Shown: positions 46,481 through 58,815 of the stretch, in pieces
How positions within the stretch are numbered: the stretch's first letter is position 1
Layout of the letters: every line of letters begins with the position of its first letter
DNA from: Bromus sterilis
Taxonomy: Eukaryota > Streptophyta > Magnoliopsida > Poales > Poaceae
Assembly (NCBI GenBank): GCA_950022295.1
Contig: OX465600.1
Location: forward strand, 228,119,782-228,183,781
DNA: 64,000 nucleotides
Direction: 5' to 3'
Program-made: the position numbers and the translations under genes
The notes under the pieces: generated by a model
Databases searched by the model: none
The model's input: only the letters and a program-made list of their open reading frames with translations
Told to the model about the DNA's origin: nothing

Positions 46481-48180
46481 TGTAAGCTCAAGAATGATCA
46501 GAGGGGGAGGGGTGAATGATCACTTCAAAAATTTATGCGAATCTTTGAAGTGAAACACACGAACAAGAAGCAGCTAAGTCTGGAACGAAAGAAATGCAAC
46601 CTCGAGAGATAATAAGGGGGAGAGCTCTTAGAGGGGAAACATAACGAGGGAAAACATCAAAGGTAAATTACAGTAGAACTAGTACTGAATGTAAGTGCTG
46701 GAAGGAAAACTGGCCTGACACAACGATGTTTGGTAACCCATTCACTCTCTGCAAAGAGCTACATCTGGATGGAGGGACTGGTGATTGAACACCTGGAGCA
46801 AAACTCTCTCCGTCCTATTCTCCACTGCAACAAAATCCTCGAGCTTGTCCAGTTCTTACTCGTGGTAGATGATTCAGGCCATCTCTGAACCTTAAGAAAC
46901 TTCCTCCGTAGCGACAATTACTCTTCGACTGCTGGTAGGCGACCTCTACCGTCTAGGAGACTTGCAGATCTCCAAGATAAAAAGGCCGACTAATCTCAAC
47001 CTAAGTCTCAATGAATTGCTCAACTCAGTTTGGGACTTGGGTTTTCTCTCGGTGAATTTTCTCTCTTGGGATGCTCAGAATCTTCAGTCGAGCAGCCAAC
47101 TGCCAATGGTGGGCGAGGGCTGGGTATTTGTAGGCAGCGATCCCAATGGAGAAATGTCCGAAGTGACCCGATGTGACAGCTTGACGCGTGTCCACAACGG
47201 TCGGAATTTCAAACCAAACACAACTTTACTTGAGGAACAAGTAAGCTGACTCACCGAATGAATTCTCTCTCGGCGGCACCAAGTACGATGACTTTGCCTT
47301 CGAGCAATAATTCAACTCAGTGAGATTTCTCTCTATAGGATTTCTTTCTGGGTTTTAAGTTGAGCTGAGCAATTACTTTCGACCCAGATCTCAACTAGCA
47401 AACCCCTCTTGATAGTACGGTTTTCCTACGACTCAATAAAATGAAAGAGAAACTAGCAAAAAGACTAAGTCTTGATTCATCTTCAGCTTTCTCCCCGTTG
47501 CGTATTCCTTCGAGAGAACCAAATCTTTTGACGACATTTTTAGGGGTCGTCTTCCTTCATAGTCTACGGTGTAAATACTCGTAGCGTTGTCCTTCGGCCT
47601 CCTACTTGCAAACTCCATTCTTCAGGAACCTAATAATCTGTTTATACTCGAAAACCGTATTAGTTCCTCGACTGTTTTGACCAACAATCTCCAAAACCTT
47701 CGGGGCAAGATTTTTGCTCTTACAACCTCCCCTTTTTGGACGATTGTTGACAAAACAGGCATCGACAGATAATTGAACAGATTTGAGTTACGATGGAATA
47801 ACAGTGCTAGAGATAAATGGTGTACTCCCCATTAATGTATGCACGAAGATGATATCTTTTGAGTTCGAGCATATATTGAATATTATTGATCGAGGGGAAA
47901 CCAATTTATCCTTAGTGAGTGATATTGCAGTCCGAGATGAAATCCAGAGTAATATGCAATCTCCTCGAATGACCTGTGAACTTAATAAATTTCTTGCAAG
48001 ACAGATAGTGATAGCAAACGCATGCAGGGATATTTATTCGATAATAGCAGCAGTTCAAGGTCTACGGTCTACTTAAAGTTAGTACAGCCAGATCGAATGA
48101 GTAGCAAGAAGTTCAACGAAAGACAATCGAATGGCAACACCCTAAACCCCGCAACAAACTATTTCTTCGATGCCACTACA
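46481..48180 (-). repeat. EX: 3' LTR of a minus-strand retrotransposon
   Basis: On the minus strand the LTR starts TGTAGTGGCATCG at 48180, immediately after a polypurine tract, and I place its end at 46481 (TTGAGCTTACA) because both ends then show TGTA and TACA. The other LTR is outside the window, so the far boundary is an estimate. The interior has no credible gene. Confidence 0.6.
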
Positions 48181-48196
48181 TCTCCCCCTTTTTGTC
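48181..48196 (-). promoter_or_regulatory. EX polypurine tract
   Basis: The minus strand reads GACAAAAAGGGGGAGA directly before the LTR start. Purine tracts of this form are common in plant Copia/Sirevirus-type elements, which often have an extra ORF here. Confidence 0.7.
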
Positions 48197-48591
48197 AACG
48201 AGTGAACAAAAAGAACAGAGAATAGGGTCGAAAGAAAACTATTCGCCAGAAGTACTCCGATGGCGACTGTGATGGCGACGACGCTGGCTTCGAGAAGATT
48301 CCGCTTGTGAAGTTGGTCTCTTCGAGGAAGAACGTCGGTGGCGAGAGGAATGAGCACTGAGGGCAAAGTCCGGAGTCTTGTGCGAGGGATAAGAGTGTGC
48401 GTCTACAGAAGAATTTCCTCGTGACGCGTAGAGTCTGGACGATTGTGAGGAATTGGATACCAGTTGGGTGGAGCAGGGTGAGGATAACCTTCATGATTTG
48501 TCGCATTGTCGCAATCTGATAATATTGGTCGACAGAGACAATTTCCTTGTTGGCTGGGAGGAGTGGAATAAGTGGATCGGGTCGATCCAGA
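48195..48591 (-). pseudogene. EX terminal ORF, C-terminal part, separated by K3
   Basis: When K3 and one CCAGA copy are removed, the frame that leaves 62766 continues here without a stop: DRPDPLIPLLPANKEIV, then YYQIATMRQIMKVILTLL, to a TGA at 48195-48197 that overlaps the polypurine tract. The tail is rich in Leu, Phe and Ser with basic residues. I see no catalytic motif. Confidence 0.65.
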
Positions 48592-51500
48592 TGTCAGAAC
48601 CCTCTGTTAGGTATGTGCTAGGGTTAGCTAGTGCCTTTGCATCATGTCAAAATTTCAAAAAGAAATCTTGGAAATCAAATTCAAAATCAAAATGGGAGAA
48701 GGAACACCCCCCAGATGAATTAATTCAAAAGGCCAGATAAAAATCTTTTCCAAAAATTCATGTTAGAGTTTTGAAAAGTCTTATAAATGAGTGTGATCAC
48801 ATATCAAGTGATGTAGGACCCACCCCATGCTCATAGATTTTTCAAATATTCAAACAGTACCTTGGAATTAAAGAAATACCCCTTTTTGATTTAAAATTCA
48901 AATCTTTTGAATTTTAAAAATGTTGAAAGTTTATGAGTGGCTAGTTTATATTATTATGAGGCCACATAAAAGTTTTCAGCATTTAATAAAATGGTTTGGT
49001 ATTTTTACCAAAGTCAAAACAAATATACAGAAAAACAGAAAGGAAAGATTAAACAGAAAAAGAAAAAGGACTTACCTCTCGCCAGGGGCAAGGCCCACCT
49101 CTCCAGCCGGCCCAGCCCGCGAAGCCCACCTTGTCGTCTTCCACCCCGCGCTGCCAAGCAGCTCGGTGGCGCGGCGCCGACGCCGTGGACGCCACGACGA
49201 CGTCTTCAAGCTTCCAGGCCTCCCCAGGCGTCCTTATCGCACCAGGAGACGCCCCGCGCCTCACTTTCCCCTTCCTCGCCCTCTGGTTCTTCTCCCCGCG
49301 AAGAAATCACTCCGCCGCAGAAACCCTAGCCCGGCGCGGCAGTGCACCGACGTGGCGACTGAGCTCCTCCAGCCTTGCCGCCGTGTCTGATCGCTCCAGC
49401 ACCGTCGACTCCGTCGTTCCCCCAAGTCAATCGAAGCTCAGCGCCAACGCAGACGACGTGAGCTTCAACATCTTCATCGCCGGACCCGCCGTGAACTTCC
49501 TTCAATTCCGGCCAACCCCGAGCTCCTCCGACTTCGCAACCGCTTCATTTGGATTCACGGTGAGCTCCCAGTTCGTTAGAACTACTCCGTGGTCTCCCTC
49601 TCGCCCTCTGTCGTCATCCGCCATGGATGACGAAGCACTTCGCCGCCATGGATGAGCTCGAGGTCGCCCCTGTGCCCCTTCGTCTCAACTAGAGCGCGCG
49701 CTTGGCTCCTGAGCATGCCAGCGTTCGAACGCAAGTAAGATCAGCCTTAGTCTTGCACGGTAGCGTCGACTGCGACTTCGTCGTGGTTCTGCTGCCGCCG
49801 GAGTCGTCGCCGTCGTCGATACAGAGCTCCCCGTGGACCCCCGATGCTTCCAGAAGACGCGGAAGACAACGCTGCATCCAGTGGTGCCCTCCGTTTCCCC
49901 TCCCGTGGCCGGAATCGTGTTCCCGTGCTGCGCCGCCGTGGCCAGGCCGCCGGCGTTTAGCCGCCGGCGTGTCAGTGCTAACCCCCCCCCCCCCCTGTTT
50001 TCACCAGTTAAGTGACCCCTGGGTCACTGACCAGTGGGCCCAGTCGCTTAATTAAGCCACTGGATTAAGTTAACCCACGGGTTAAGTTAACCAGCCACTG
50101 ACAGGGTGGACCCACATGTCAGCCCCCCCCCCTGACGCCAGCTTGACGTCAGCCTGACGCAGTAAATCATTTAAATGAATTTCCAGATATTATTTGAATT
50201 AAAAGAATTCCAGAAATTCCAAAAAATACCCCAAACTTTGGAAATTCATAGAAAATTCATATTAACTCCAAATTGGACAAATAATATATGAAAAATGATC
50301 AGGAGAAAATTATCTTTCCAAATATGCAACTTTCAACTCTGTTTGATTTGAATTTAAAATGTGATCAGTAGCATTTGCTATTTTATTTAAATGGAATTAA
50401 ATCAAATTCAAATCAAATATTTTTGCAACTTGAACCATGGCAACATGCTACATTTCAATCACACATCAGAGGCATATCATACACATTTGAAGATAATTCA
50501 AAATGATCAAACTATATCACATATAACTTGGTTAATGTTGAATTCAAATGTGGAGTTTGAATTTGCAATTCAATTTGCAATATACTCCATTTAAATGGAA
50601 TGCTCAACACATCAGTACCATGAACATCACCCTTTCAATATTATTCATGTGATTGTGCATTGTACATTCTGTTGATCCTATGATTGTCATGTTGCTGTTA
50701 GACGTGGAACCGGAGCAAGAGGTCACCCCCTACGTTGAAGACCCCGAACCCGAACCTCGTCAGCAAGGCAAGCAAATCCCCATTGATCATGTCGATAAAA
50801 TCCCACTTCCCTCTCATGTCTCGCTTATGCATTGTTTAGGATGATCACCATGCTTCGTTTCTACCGCATAGATGAACCCATTCCTTTGCATGACCTATCA
50901 TTTTGTCACAGTAGTAAGCAAACCACAATCCTAGCAAATGTAGGAGTTGAATGATATCATGTGGCCCCTGCAAATGTTATCGCTTATTGCATGCTTAGTA
51001 TGATACCATGTTGTTACTGTGATGTGAGTCGGGATGGGAATGATCATGTTGTTGGTGGTAGAAAAGTGTTGGTGAATCGACCCTAATACAAGGTGAACGA
51101 TGAGAGGCTGTGTAGGAGTACACGGTGGGTTGTCTCGTTGAACACCGCCCTAGTACGAGTTCTTGTGTGGTGATCCAAGATGAAGAGTACAACCACACAT
51201 TGGGCTCACTGACCCCTCTCAACCTATTAACTCATCCCTTTCGATGTCCAGATGTCGCAGTAGTTCGGAGTTCTGGTAGGGCTTGTGGCCTGGATGCTAA
51301 GTGAGAGAACGGCTCACCCGAGACCGGCTTATGCACCACGCACACATCGCTTGGGTCCACTTCGGTAAACCGGCCGGGTTCACGATTGTGGTAACCAACC
51401 CAAGTAGGCGGCTTTCTCGGACTAGATCGGCTATGAGGTAACAGTTTTGGTGAGCATCCTCGCTGGCACCCCTTGAATGGTGTCGAGATCAAAGGCGGTA

Positions 51501-52693
51501 AATGATGATCATGTGTGTGTAGAGGTACACCCTTGCAAGGTTAACAAAACTATTCGAATAGCCGCGTCCGCGGTTATGGACTACTTGGAAAGCTTAGCTT
51601 GATTATTAGATAAATTGAACCGGATACTTCTAAAACACACCAAGATAAGTGTGAGTGCTATGGCGTGCTTTCTCGTGGGGAAGTCGAGGAAGGCACCATA
51701 GTGGTGTATTGGTTGGAGAAAGTAGTGGACTCGTGTACGCTTCTTACCTCAAAGTCTGGTACTCGTAGTTCAGGATTAGCCAAGTCAAAGCTGGCACTTC
51801 TGCAAGTGAAACCCCACCTCCCTTTACCTTGATACATGTGCATGAGTAGTATAGCTCCTATGTAAGTCTTGCTGAGTACGCCTTTGTACTCACGTTTGCT
51901 TAATCTATGTTTTAGATGACGCCACTGACCCCGAAGGTGGCTTCTTCATCGAGTTGGACGACTGAAGTTAAGCTAGTCTAGTCCCAGTTAGCAGACTGGT
52001 TCCCTCGTGGAGGGCTTTGTGTTTGAATAAGGCTTCTTAAGCCACTTGTTAAACTTGTCTGTACTCAGACATAATTTGCTTCCGTTCTGTGTTGTAATGT
52101 TGGATCACATGTATGTGATCTCTGTGTGCACTCTATAAGAGTTATAAATAAAATGTACACTTTGTAGAGAATTGCAATGGTACCTACTGTTCATACAAGG
52201 CATGTGTGCTGCGTGTATGTTTATAACATGCATGTCTTTGTATGGGTTTTCGAGACCTTAGTTGTGTTCTGGCCGGCGGTCTTTCATACACCAAGTGGCC
52301 CTTAGATGTGCGCAGCTTGGGGCATCGCGATGCGATTGCTCGAGACTTCGTCTCGTGCACACTTTGTGGTATGATCGAGCCCGCCCTAGACCCCGACTAA
52401 GTGATCGGGCTGGAGTAAGTCTATGTAAGAGTTTTGAGATAGTCGGTAGTATGGTTGAGGCGACTTGTCTTTGAATATGGGAGTTCACCACCCATATCAT
52501 TTGACTTGTGTGCGGACGATGAGGACCCATCTCAGTTGATCATCCGGCCTGGATGGGATGCCCCTCACGTACGATGCTTTCCGAGAATGTTCAGTGCTTG
52601 GCCTTGTCTGCTTAGACAAGTGGGTGCGGTTCTCGGCTCTCCATATGACTATGTCTTAACTGTACTTGCATACGCTAACCCCGGGTCCCGACA
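48592..52693 (+). repeat. K3 5' LTR (4102 bp)
   Basis: The modules repeat the K1 plan: AT-rich start, GC-rich stretch with Pro and Arg-rich frames (49060-50000), telo-box AAACCCTAG at 49321, AT-rich middle, exon-like segment at 50702-50767, non-coding tail. Poly-C runs near 49981 and 50127 vary in length between the two LTRs. Confidence 0.95.
50702..50767 (+). other. Exon-like segment in K3 LTR (copy at 60775-60840)
   Basis: The tract ATGTTGCTGTTAG precedes 66 bases whose open phase is strongly acidic and Pro-rich (VEPEQEVTPYVEDPEPEP), followed by CAAG and GCAAGC, a GC-type donor. It shares place and phase with the segments in K1 and K2. Confidence 0.45.
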
Positions 52694-52697
52694 GACT

Positions 52698-52709
52698 TGG
52701 TACCAGAGC
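52698..52709 (+). promoter_or_regulatory. K3 primer-binding site
   Basis: TGGTACCAGAGC lies four bases after the LTR end. It differs by one base (C for T) from the initiator tRNA-Met site TGGTATCAGAGC seen in K1. Confidence 0.85.
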
Positions 52710-53109
52710 AGGACTGACTGTAGGACTAGTAGCCTTGGCCGAAGTCGAGTCTAGCTTTCTATAGTTATACAGTTACTCTGGGTATATAAGGGAACAACGT
52801 AGGGCTTCTTTTTCTCCTTACCCCTTCGTTCTGAGTTCTGAGTCACCCTCATCTTATTCTACGGGAAGATAGGACTAGGCTCTCCTCTATCTGATTAGAA
52901 CATCTCGTTGTTTGCTTCCTTGTAGCCGTAGGAAAGTTGTGTTCGGTTTGTTAGATTGGTTATGCTTCCTGATTTATTACATCGTATGTAAGTGTTGTTT
53001 CCATGTTGGAAGAAATTGTCATTTCTTACGATTACAACCGTTATGTTGTCCGAGTCATTCCAGGTTTATCTCATAATCTGATGCATTTGCAAACTCCTTT
53101 CTGTTTCAG

Positions 53110-53889
53110 ATGGCAGATCTTCCCCCTCGGCAGATTGTTCGTTTGACCAGGTGCCTCGGTGTGCGTGGCCATCCCGCCACGTTGATCGAGATGATGTCCT
53201 ATGTGGGATATCGATGGTACCCTGAGTACACCATTGAGGAGCAGTTTCACGACTTCAACCAGACGCAGTTCCACTGCATTGTCCGGATATATCCGCACCA
53301 CGTTGGAGTCACCCAGCCTATCCACTTTGGACATGGCATTGGCGTTACCGAGAACATGGCTGTGCAGGATGCTGCATATTCATGTATTACACTGCTGAGA
53401 GAGGAGCACACCATGCTAAGAGAGACTTCATTCCGCTATATCCCTGCTGCACTTCCAGGAGAAGAGGGATATTACACCGGACTCTACTCAGATCACTCTG
53501 CAGAAGATCCAGCACTCCAGGTGACTGCTAGGTTTGCTAGTGACAGAGATCGTGATGCACGCGCTCTCCGTTTTGAGCTCCACGCCACCCGAGTTCGTCT
53601 GTACCGAGCACTGACGCTCTTGGCACCCTTTGTGAGCGTGGGATCAGTTGAGTTTGATGCGATCTACCCAGTGAGGACTCAGATGCCTTCTCGAGTTGCT
53701 TGGCCCGAGATTGGAGGCATTTTTCCACCCCGTGGTCCTTTGCTTCCACCCTACACTAGACCTAGGCCCCATCCTTGCCCAAATGGATATCAGGGTCCAC
53801 AAGCCTCCGTGTTTTCCGATGGTCACCTCCAGCTACCGGGATACGCGGGTAACTTTTATGAGGACTACTATGGAGATGGAGATGAGTGA
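53110..53889 (+). CDS. Additional sense ORF upstream of gag in K3; dsRBD-like pattern
   Basis: This is an intact 259-residue ORF between the primer site and gag, on the same strand. It has no gag, protease, polymerase or integrase motif. Residues 23-98 follow the layout of a double-stranded RNA-binding fold: a helix (ATLIEMMSYVGYR), Pro and Tyr at 38-40, two strands around FHCIVRIYP, a Gly-x-Gly turn (HFGHGIG), and a final helix AVQDAAYSCITLL. The Lys-rich patch that usually binds RNA is absent (ENMAV instead). A second helix (residues 158-180) and a Pro and Tyr-rich acidic tail follow. The start is the first ATG with a long frame after the leader. The function is unknown to me; the fold is an inference from pattern only. 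Confidence 0.75.
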   Translation: MADLPPRQIVRLTRCLGVRGHPATLIEMMSYVGYRWYPEYTIEEQFHDFNQTQFHCIVRIYPHHVGVTQPIHFGHGIGVTENMAVQDAAYSCITLLREEHTMLRETSFRYIPAALPGEEGYYTGLYSDHSAEDPALQVTARFASDRDRDARALRFELHATRVRLYRALTLLAPFVSVGSVEFDAIYPVRTQMPSRVAWPEIGGIFPPRGPLLPPYTRPRPHPCPNGYQGPQASVFSDGHLQLPGYAGNFYEDYYGDGDE

Positions 53890-54219
53890 GACCGCCTGTG
53901 GTCTTACTTAGTGATGATGTAATAGTATCCTAGTATATTGTAAGCAAGGTGTCTAAGTTCCAGAGGCTTAGATAAATAATGTATAGGAAGTCAGAGTGCC
54001 TCTGAAGGATGTATCATCTTCATCACATTTGTATTAGCTTAGTGCTTGTACTAAAACGATGTATGGTTTGTATGACAGCTTGTGAATATATGGCTTGTAT
54101 GCTTTATCACCATGTTGTCAAGATGATTACTTCCTTTGCTCTGTAATCCTTCCAGTACTTCAATACCTTGATTAGACTCTTCAATTCAACTATGTTTGAC
54201 TTTGGTTTTCACCTTCAGG
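53890..54219 (+). other. Spacer between the extra ORF and gag in K3
   Basis: About 330 AT-rich bases without a gene. A pyrimidine-rich stretch ending TTTTCACCTTCAG lies just before the gag ATG at 54220 and would serve as a splice acceptor, so gag may be expressed from an RNA in which the extra ORF is spliced out. Confidence 0.5.
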
Positions 54220-57200
54220 ATGTCTCAAGGAACCCGTGGCCAGGTTGGTCGTAACCAAGGTCGTGGGAATGACCAGGAGGAAGGCAACCTTCCACCCCCA
54301 CCCACGATGGCACAAGTTCTGATGGAAGTGGAGAGGAACCGCCGTGACTCTCACCACCTGCTGGAAGTCATTGCACGCAACACCACTCAGCAGCGCAATG
54401 AGTTGGTGTCCCTGAACGACTTCATCCGACTTCATCCCCCAGTTTTTAGTTACTCCACCGAGCCCCTTGACGCCGATGACTGGCTCCGCAGCATCGAGAG
54501 GAAGCTCCAAGCAGGCCGTGTTGCAACTGGTGACAAGGTCAGCTATGCCACCTATCACCTCGAAGGTGCAGCTAGTTCTTGGTGGGAGAACTTTCTGAAT
54601 ATGCGACCCGTTGGACCACCTGCATCTTGGGAGGAGTTCTGCACGTCCTTCCGCGAGCACCACATTCCCAAAGGTCTCATGGACCGCAAGCGTGAGGAGT
54701 TCTGCAACCTCACTCAAGGCAGAAGGACCGTTGATGAGTTTAGTCGTGAGTTCAACCGACTGGCTCGTTATGCTACCGAAGAAGTCTCCACCGACTCCAA
54801 GAAACAAGAGAGGTTCCGTCGTGGCCTCAACTCCGGACTCCGTCGCGAACTCAACCTTCATGACTTTGCCACATTCCAGGTCCTTGTCAACAAGGCCATC
54901 AAGGCAGAGGACATGAACACCCCCAACGACTTTCGCAAACACCCCAGAGATGACAGTTCATCCAGTTCTGGCTCCCAGAAGCGCAAGATCTGGATCCCAA
55001 ATAGCATGTTCCGCCAGAACAACCCACCGAGGCCATCCTATGTGGCGCCTCGTCCACCCACCCAGTTCCACCCAGCTCCACGCACTGTTTTCGGAGCCTG
55101 TTACAAGTGTGGTCAGGCAGGCCACTATTCTCGAGAGTGCCCCCAGAACCAGCTCCAACACCAGAATGCTCCACCCCGTGCCGGAGGCAACAACAACAAC
55201 AATGGCCGTGGCAAGCCACCCCAGAAGGTCTACACCGCCAAACCCGCTCCTCCCGCCACTCGTGGACGTCTGAACCAGATCGCCGCCAAAGAGACTGACG
55301 ACACCACTGACGTCATTCTTGGTACGCTCCCAGTCAATTTTGTTCCTACTTCCGTTCTTTTCGACCCAGGAGCATCTCATTCATTCATGTCGGAAAGTTA
55401 TGCACTTCGTCATGAGTTACCCTTTGTTGAATTGTCCACCCCGATGGTTATTCAAACTCCAGGGTCAAGATGGCAAACTAATAGAGTGAGCCATGGTAAT
55501 AAAATTTCAATTGAGGGTTTAGTATTCCTTGCTTCACTCATAGCCCTCAAGTCTTCAGACATTGATGTCATCCTTGGCATGGATTGGCTATCAAGACAGA
55601 ATGCCTACCTGGATTGCAGAGGCAAATCCGTGAAACTCACCCACCCTTCAGGCCAAACCGTCAGCTATACCTCACCCAGAACAAGAAACCAAGTGCATTC
55701 CTTGAATGTACTTCCCCTTCCCGAACTTGAAGATATTCCGGTGGTTCGTGACTTCCCGGATGTCTTTCCTGAAGAGCTGCCGGGCATGCCACCCGACAGA
55801 TGTGTAGAATTTATAGTGGATCTTGTTCCAGGAACCGCACCAATTTCCAAACGCCCATATAAGATGGCCCCACATGAGTTAGCTGAGCTAAAAACCCAAC
55901 TTGATGCTTCGTTGGCAAAAGGCTTCATCCGCCCTAGCTCATCGCCATGGGGTTGCCCCGTTATGTTCGTAAAGAAGAAAGATGGAACAGAAAGGATGTG
56001 CGTAGACTATCACCCGCTAAATTTAGCGACGATAAAGAACAAATACCCACTACCCAGGATCAATGATCTTTATTATCAACTTGCAGGATCCTCCGTCTTC
56101 TCCAAGATGGATTTGAGATTAGGTTATCATCAGATCAGAATCCGAAACGAGGACATTCCCAAAACGGCTTTTACTACTCGTTATGGTCTTTACGAGTATA
56201 CCGTCATGTCCTTTGGTTTAACCAATGCCCCCGCCACATTCTCACGCTTGATGAATTCGATCTTCATGGAGTACCTAGATAAATTTGTTGTGGTTTATCT
56301 TGATGATATTCTCATCTACTCGAAGAACGAAGAAGATCATGCCGAACACTTAAGGCTGGTATTGATGAAGCTTAGAGAGCATCGCCTGTACGCTAAATTC
56401 TCCAAGTGTGAATTCTGGCTACCAGAAGTGACCTACTTAGGCCACGTGATTTCTGCAAAAGGCATTGCTGTGAATCCCGAGAGAGTTCAAGCCATCCTTG
56501 ACTGGACTCCACCTGAAACGGTTAAGCAAGTTAGGAGTTTTCTTGGCCTAGCCAGCTATTGCCGTCGCTTCGTCGAGAACTTTTCTAAAGTTGCAAAGCC
56601 TCTAACCGAACTCCTCAAGAAAGATAAGAAATTCTTATGGACTCCCAAGTGCGAGGAAAGCTTTCAAGAGCTAAAAAGAAGATTGACTTCTGCACCCTTA
56701 CTTGCACCTCCAGACACCAAAAGGGATTTCGAGATCTATTGTGATGCCTCACGGCAAGGGTTAGGATGCATACTTCTGCAAGATCGACATGTGGTAGCTT
56801 ATGCTTCACGCCAGTTGCGGCCACATGAAGAGAACTATCCTACCCATGACCTTGAACTCGCTGTCGTAGTTCATGCTCTAACAACTTGGCGACATTACCT
56901 CCTTGGTAATCGTTGTGAGATTTATTCCGACCACCAAAGCCTCAAATATATTTTCACCCAGCCAGATCTTAATCTCAGGCAAAGACGCTGGATTGAGTTG
57001 ATAAAATATTACGACGTAGGAATTTCTTACACCCCAGGCAAAGCCAATGTCATGGCTGATGCACTAAGTCGTAAGTCGTACTGTAACAACCTCATGTTAC
57101 AGCAGTATCAACCACTTCTTCATGAGGACTTTCGCAAACTCAACCTTGAGATTGTTCCTCATGGATATCTTTCTACCTTGGTGACGAAACCAACTCTTGA

Positions 57201-58815
57201 GGATCAAATCGTAGTTGCCCAAAGGCGTGCACGAGGTGTTCGCCGGATCAAGGAGAACATTGCTAGCGGAGTTGCTAAATGTTTCTCCACAGATAGCAAA
57301 GGAACGGTATTCTTTGAAAATCGTTTGGTAGTACCTAAGAATAAGGAACTAAGGCAACTCATCCTCCAAGAAGCCCATAACACACCCCTCTCGATTCATC
57401 CCGGTAGCACGAAAATGTACCGAGATCTACGCCAGAGATTTTGGTGGACTAGGATGAAGAGAGACATTGCTCAATTTGTTGCCGAATGTGATGTTTGTCG
57501 TCGCATTAAGGCAGAACATCAAAGACCTGCTGGTACACTTCAACCTTTGTCTATTCCCGAGTGGAAATGGGACAAAGTCGGTATGGATTTCATCACCGGC
57601 TTTCCAAGAACCCAGAAAGGAAACAATGCCATCTTCGTTGTCATAGATAGGCTTTCCAAAGTTGCTCACTTCCTTCCAGTTCGCGAGTCTATAACTGCTA
57701 GTCAGTTAGCAGACTTGTACATCTCCAGAATTGTATCACTTCATGGTGTTCCTTTGGAAATCAATTCTGATCGCGGTAGCCTTTTTACCTCTAGATTTTG
57801 GGGAAGCTTTCAGAATGCTATGGGAACTCATCTCTCCTTTATTACAGCTTTTCATCCTCAGTCTAGCGGTCAAGTCGAAAGGGTTAACCAAATTCTTGAA
57901 GACATGCTCAGAGCTTGTGTTATCTCATTCGGAAAGAATTGGGAGAATTCTCTTCCATTTGCCGAATTTGCTTATAACAATAGTTTTCAATCTAGTCTGA
58001 ACATGGCTCCTTTTGAACTCCTTTATGGATGACGATGTCGAACACCACTAAACTGGTCAGAAACCGGTGAAAGACAATTCTTTGGACCGGATATGATCAA
58101 GGAAGCAGAAGAGCAAGTTCGCATTGTTCGTGATCAATTGAAAGCAGCCCAGTCTCGTCAGAAAAGCTACTATGATCGTCATCATAGGCAAGAGAGCTAC
58201 AATCTGGATGAGAAGGCTTACCTTCGGGTTACTCCTCTAAAGGGAACCCAACGTTTCGGTATCAAAGGCAAGTTGGCCCCACGTTACATCGGACCTTTCC
58301 GCATTCTTGCTAAACGTGGAGAAGTTGCCTACCAACTTGAACTACCTCCGCACCTCTTCCGAGTACACGATGTATTCCATGTGTCCCAACTCAGGCGTTG
58401 CTTCATGGACCCCATCCGCGAAGTCGACCATGAAACGCTTGATCTCCAAGATGACCTTTCTTATCGAGAATACCCCGTTCGTATTCTTGATTCCGCAGAG
58501 CGTGTCACTCGTCGTCAGAAGATTAGATTTCTGAAAGTGCAATGGTCACACCACTCTGAAAGAGAAGCCACGTGGGAAAGAGAAGACCATCTCTTTACCG
58601 AGTACCCCTCCTTCCTCCCGCAGACTTCTGAATCTCGGGACGAGATTCTTTTGAGTGGGGGCGAGTTGTCAGAACCCTCTGTTAGGTATGTTCTAGGGTT
58701 AGCTAGTGCCTTTGCATCATGTCAAAATTTCAAAAAGAAATCTTGGAAATCAAATTCAAAATCAAAATGGGAGAAGGAACACCCCCCAGATGAATTAATT
58801 CAAAAGGCCAGATAA
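54220..58815 (+). pseudogene. K3 gag-pol polyprotein with chromodomain, one in-frame stop
   Basis: I choose the Met at 54220; an upstream in-frame Met at 54196 adds eight residues. In order: gag domain (DADDWLRSIERKLQ, GAASSWWENFL), CCHC knuckle CYKCGQAGHYSRECP (55098), protease with FDPGASHSFM (55359), reverse transcriptase with KMDLRLGYHQIRI and VVYLDDILIYSK (56290), RNase H with YCDASRQGLGC, integrase zinc segment, and core Asp in GMDFITGF, Asp in INSDRGSLF and Glu in QVERVN with 35 residues between the last two. A TGA at 58030-58032 stops the frame; it continues in phase from 58033 through the integrase tail and a chromodomain (FLKVQWSHHSEREATWE). The stop is explained by one C-to-T change in an Arg codon. 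The end of the frame runs into the 3' LTR. Reading past the stop would be needed for a full product. Confidence 0.93.
58649..58666 (+). promoter_or_regulatory. K3 polypurine tract
   Basis: TTTTGAGTGGGGGCGAGT lies immediately before the 3' LTR. It is still inside the gag-pol frame. Confidence 0.7.

Noticed and set aside
46962..47249. A possible small gene in the EX LTR
   Set aside because: A chance frame within an LTR without motif or conservation evidence.
48453..48740. A plus-strand frame joining EX sequence to the K3 5' LTR
   Set aside because: It crosses the insertion point of K3 and therefore cannot be an ancestral gene; its end matches the LTR part of the gag-pol frame.
54190..54942. 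A 250-codon minus-strand frame opposite K3 gag
   Set aside because: It is the shadow of the gag frame; it ends with gag and shows no independent motif.
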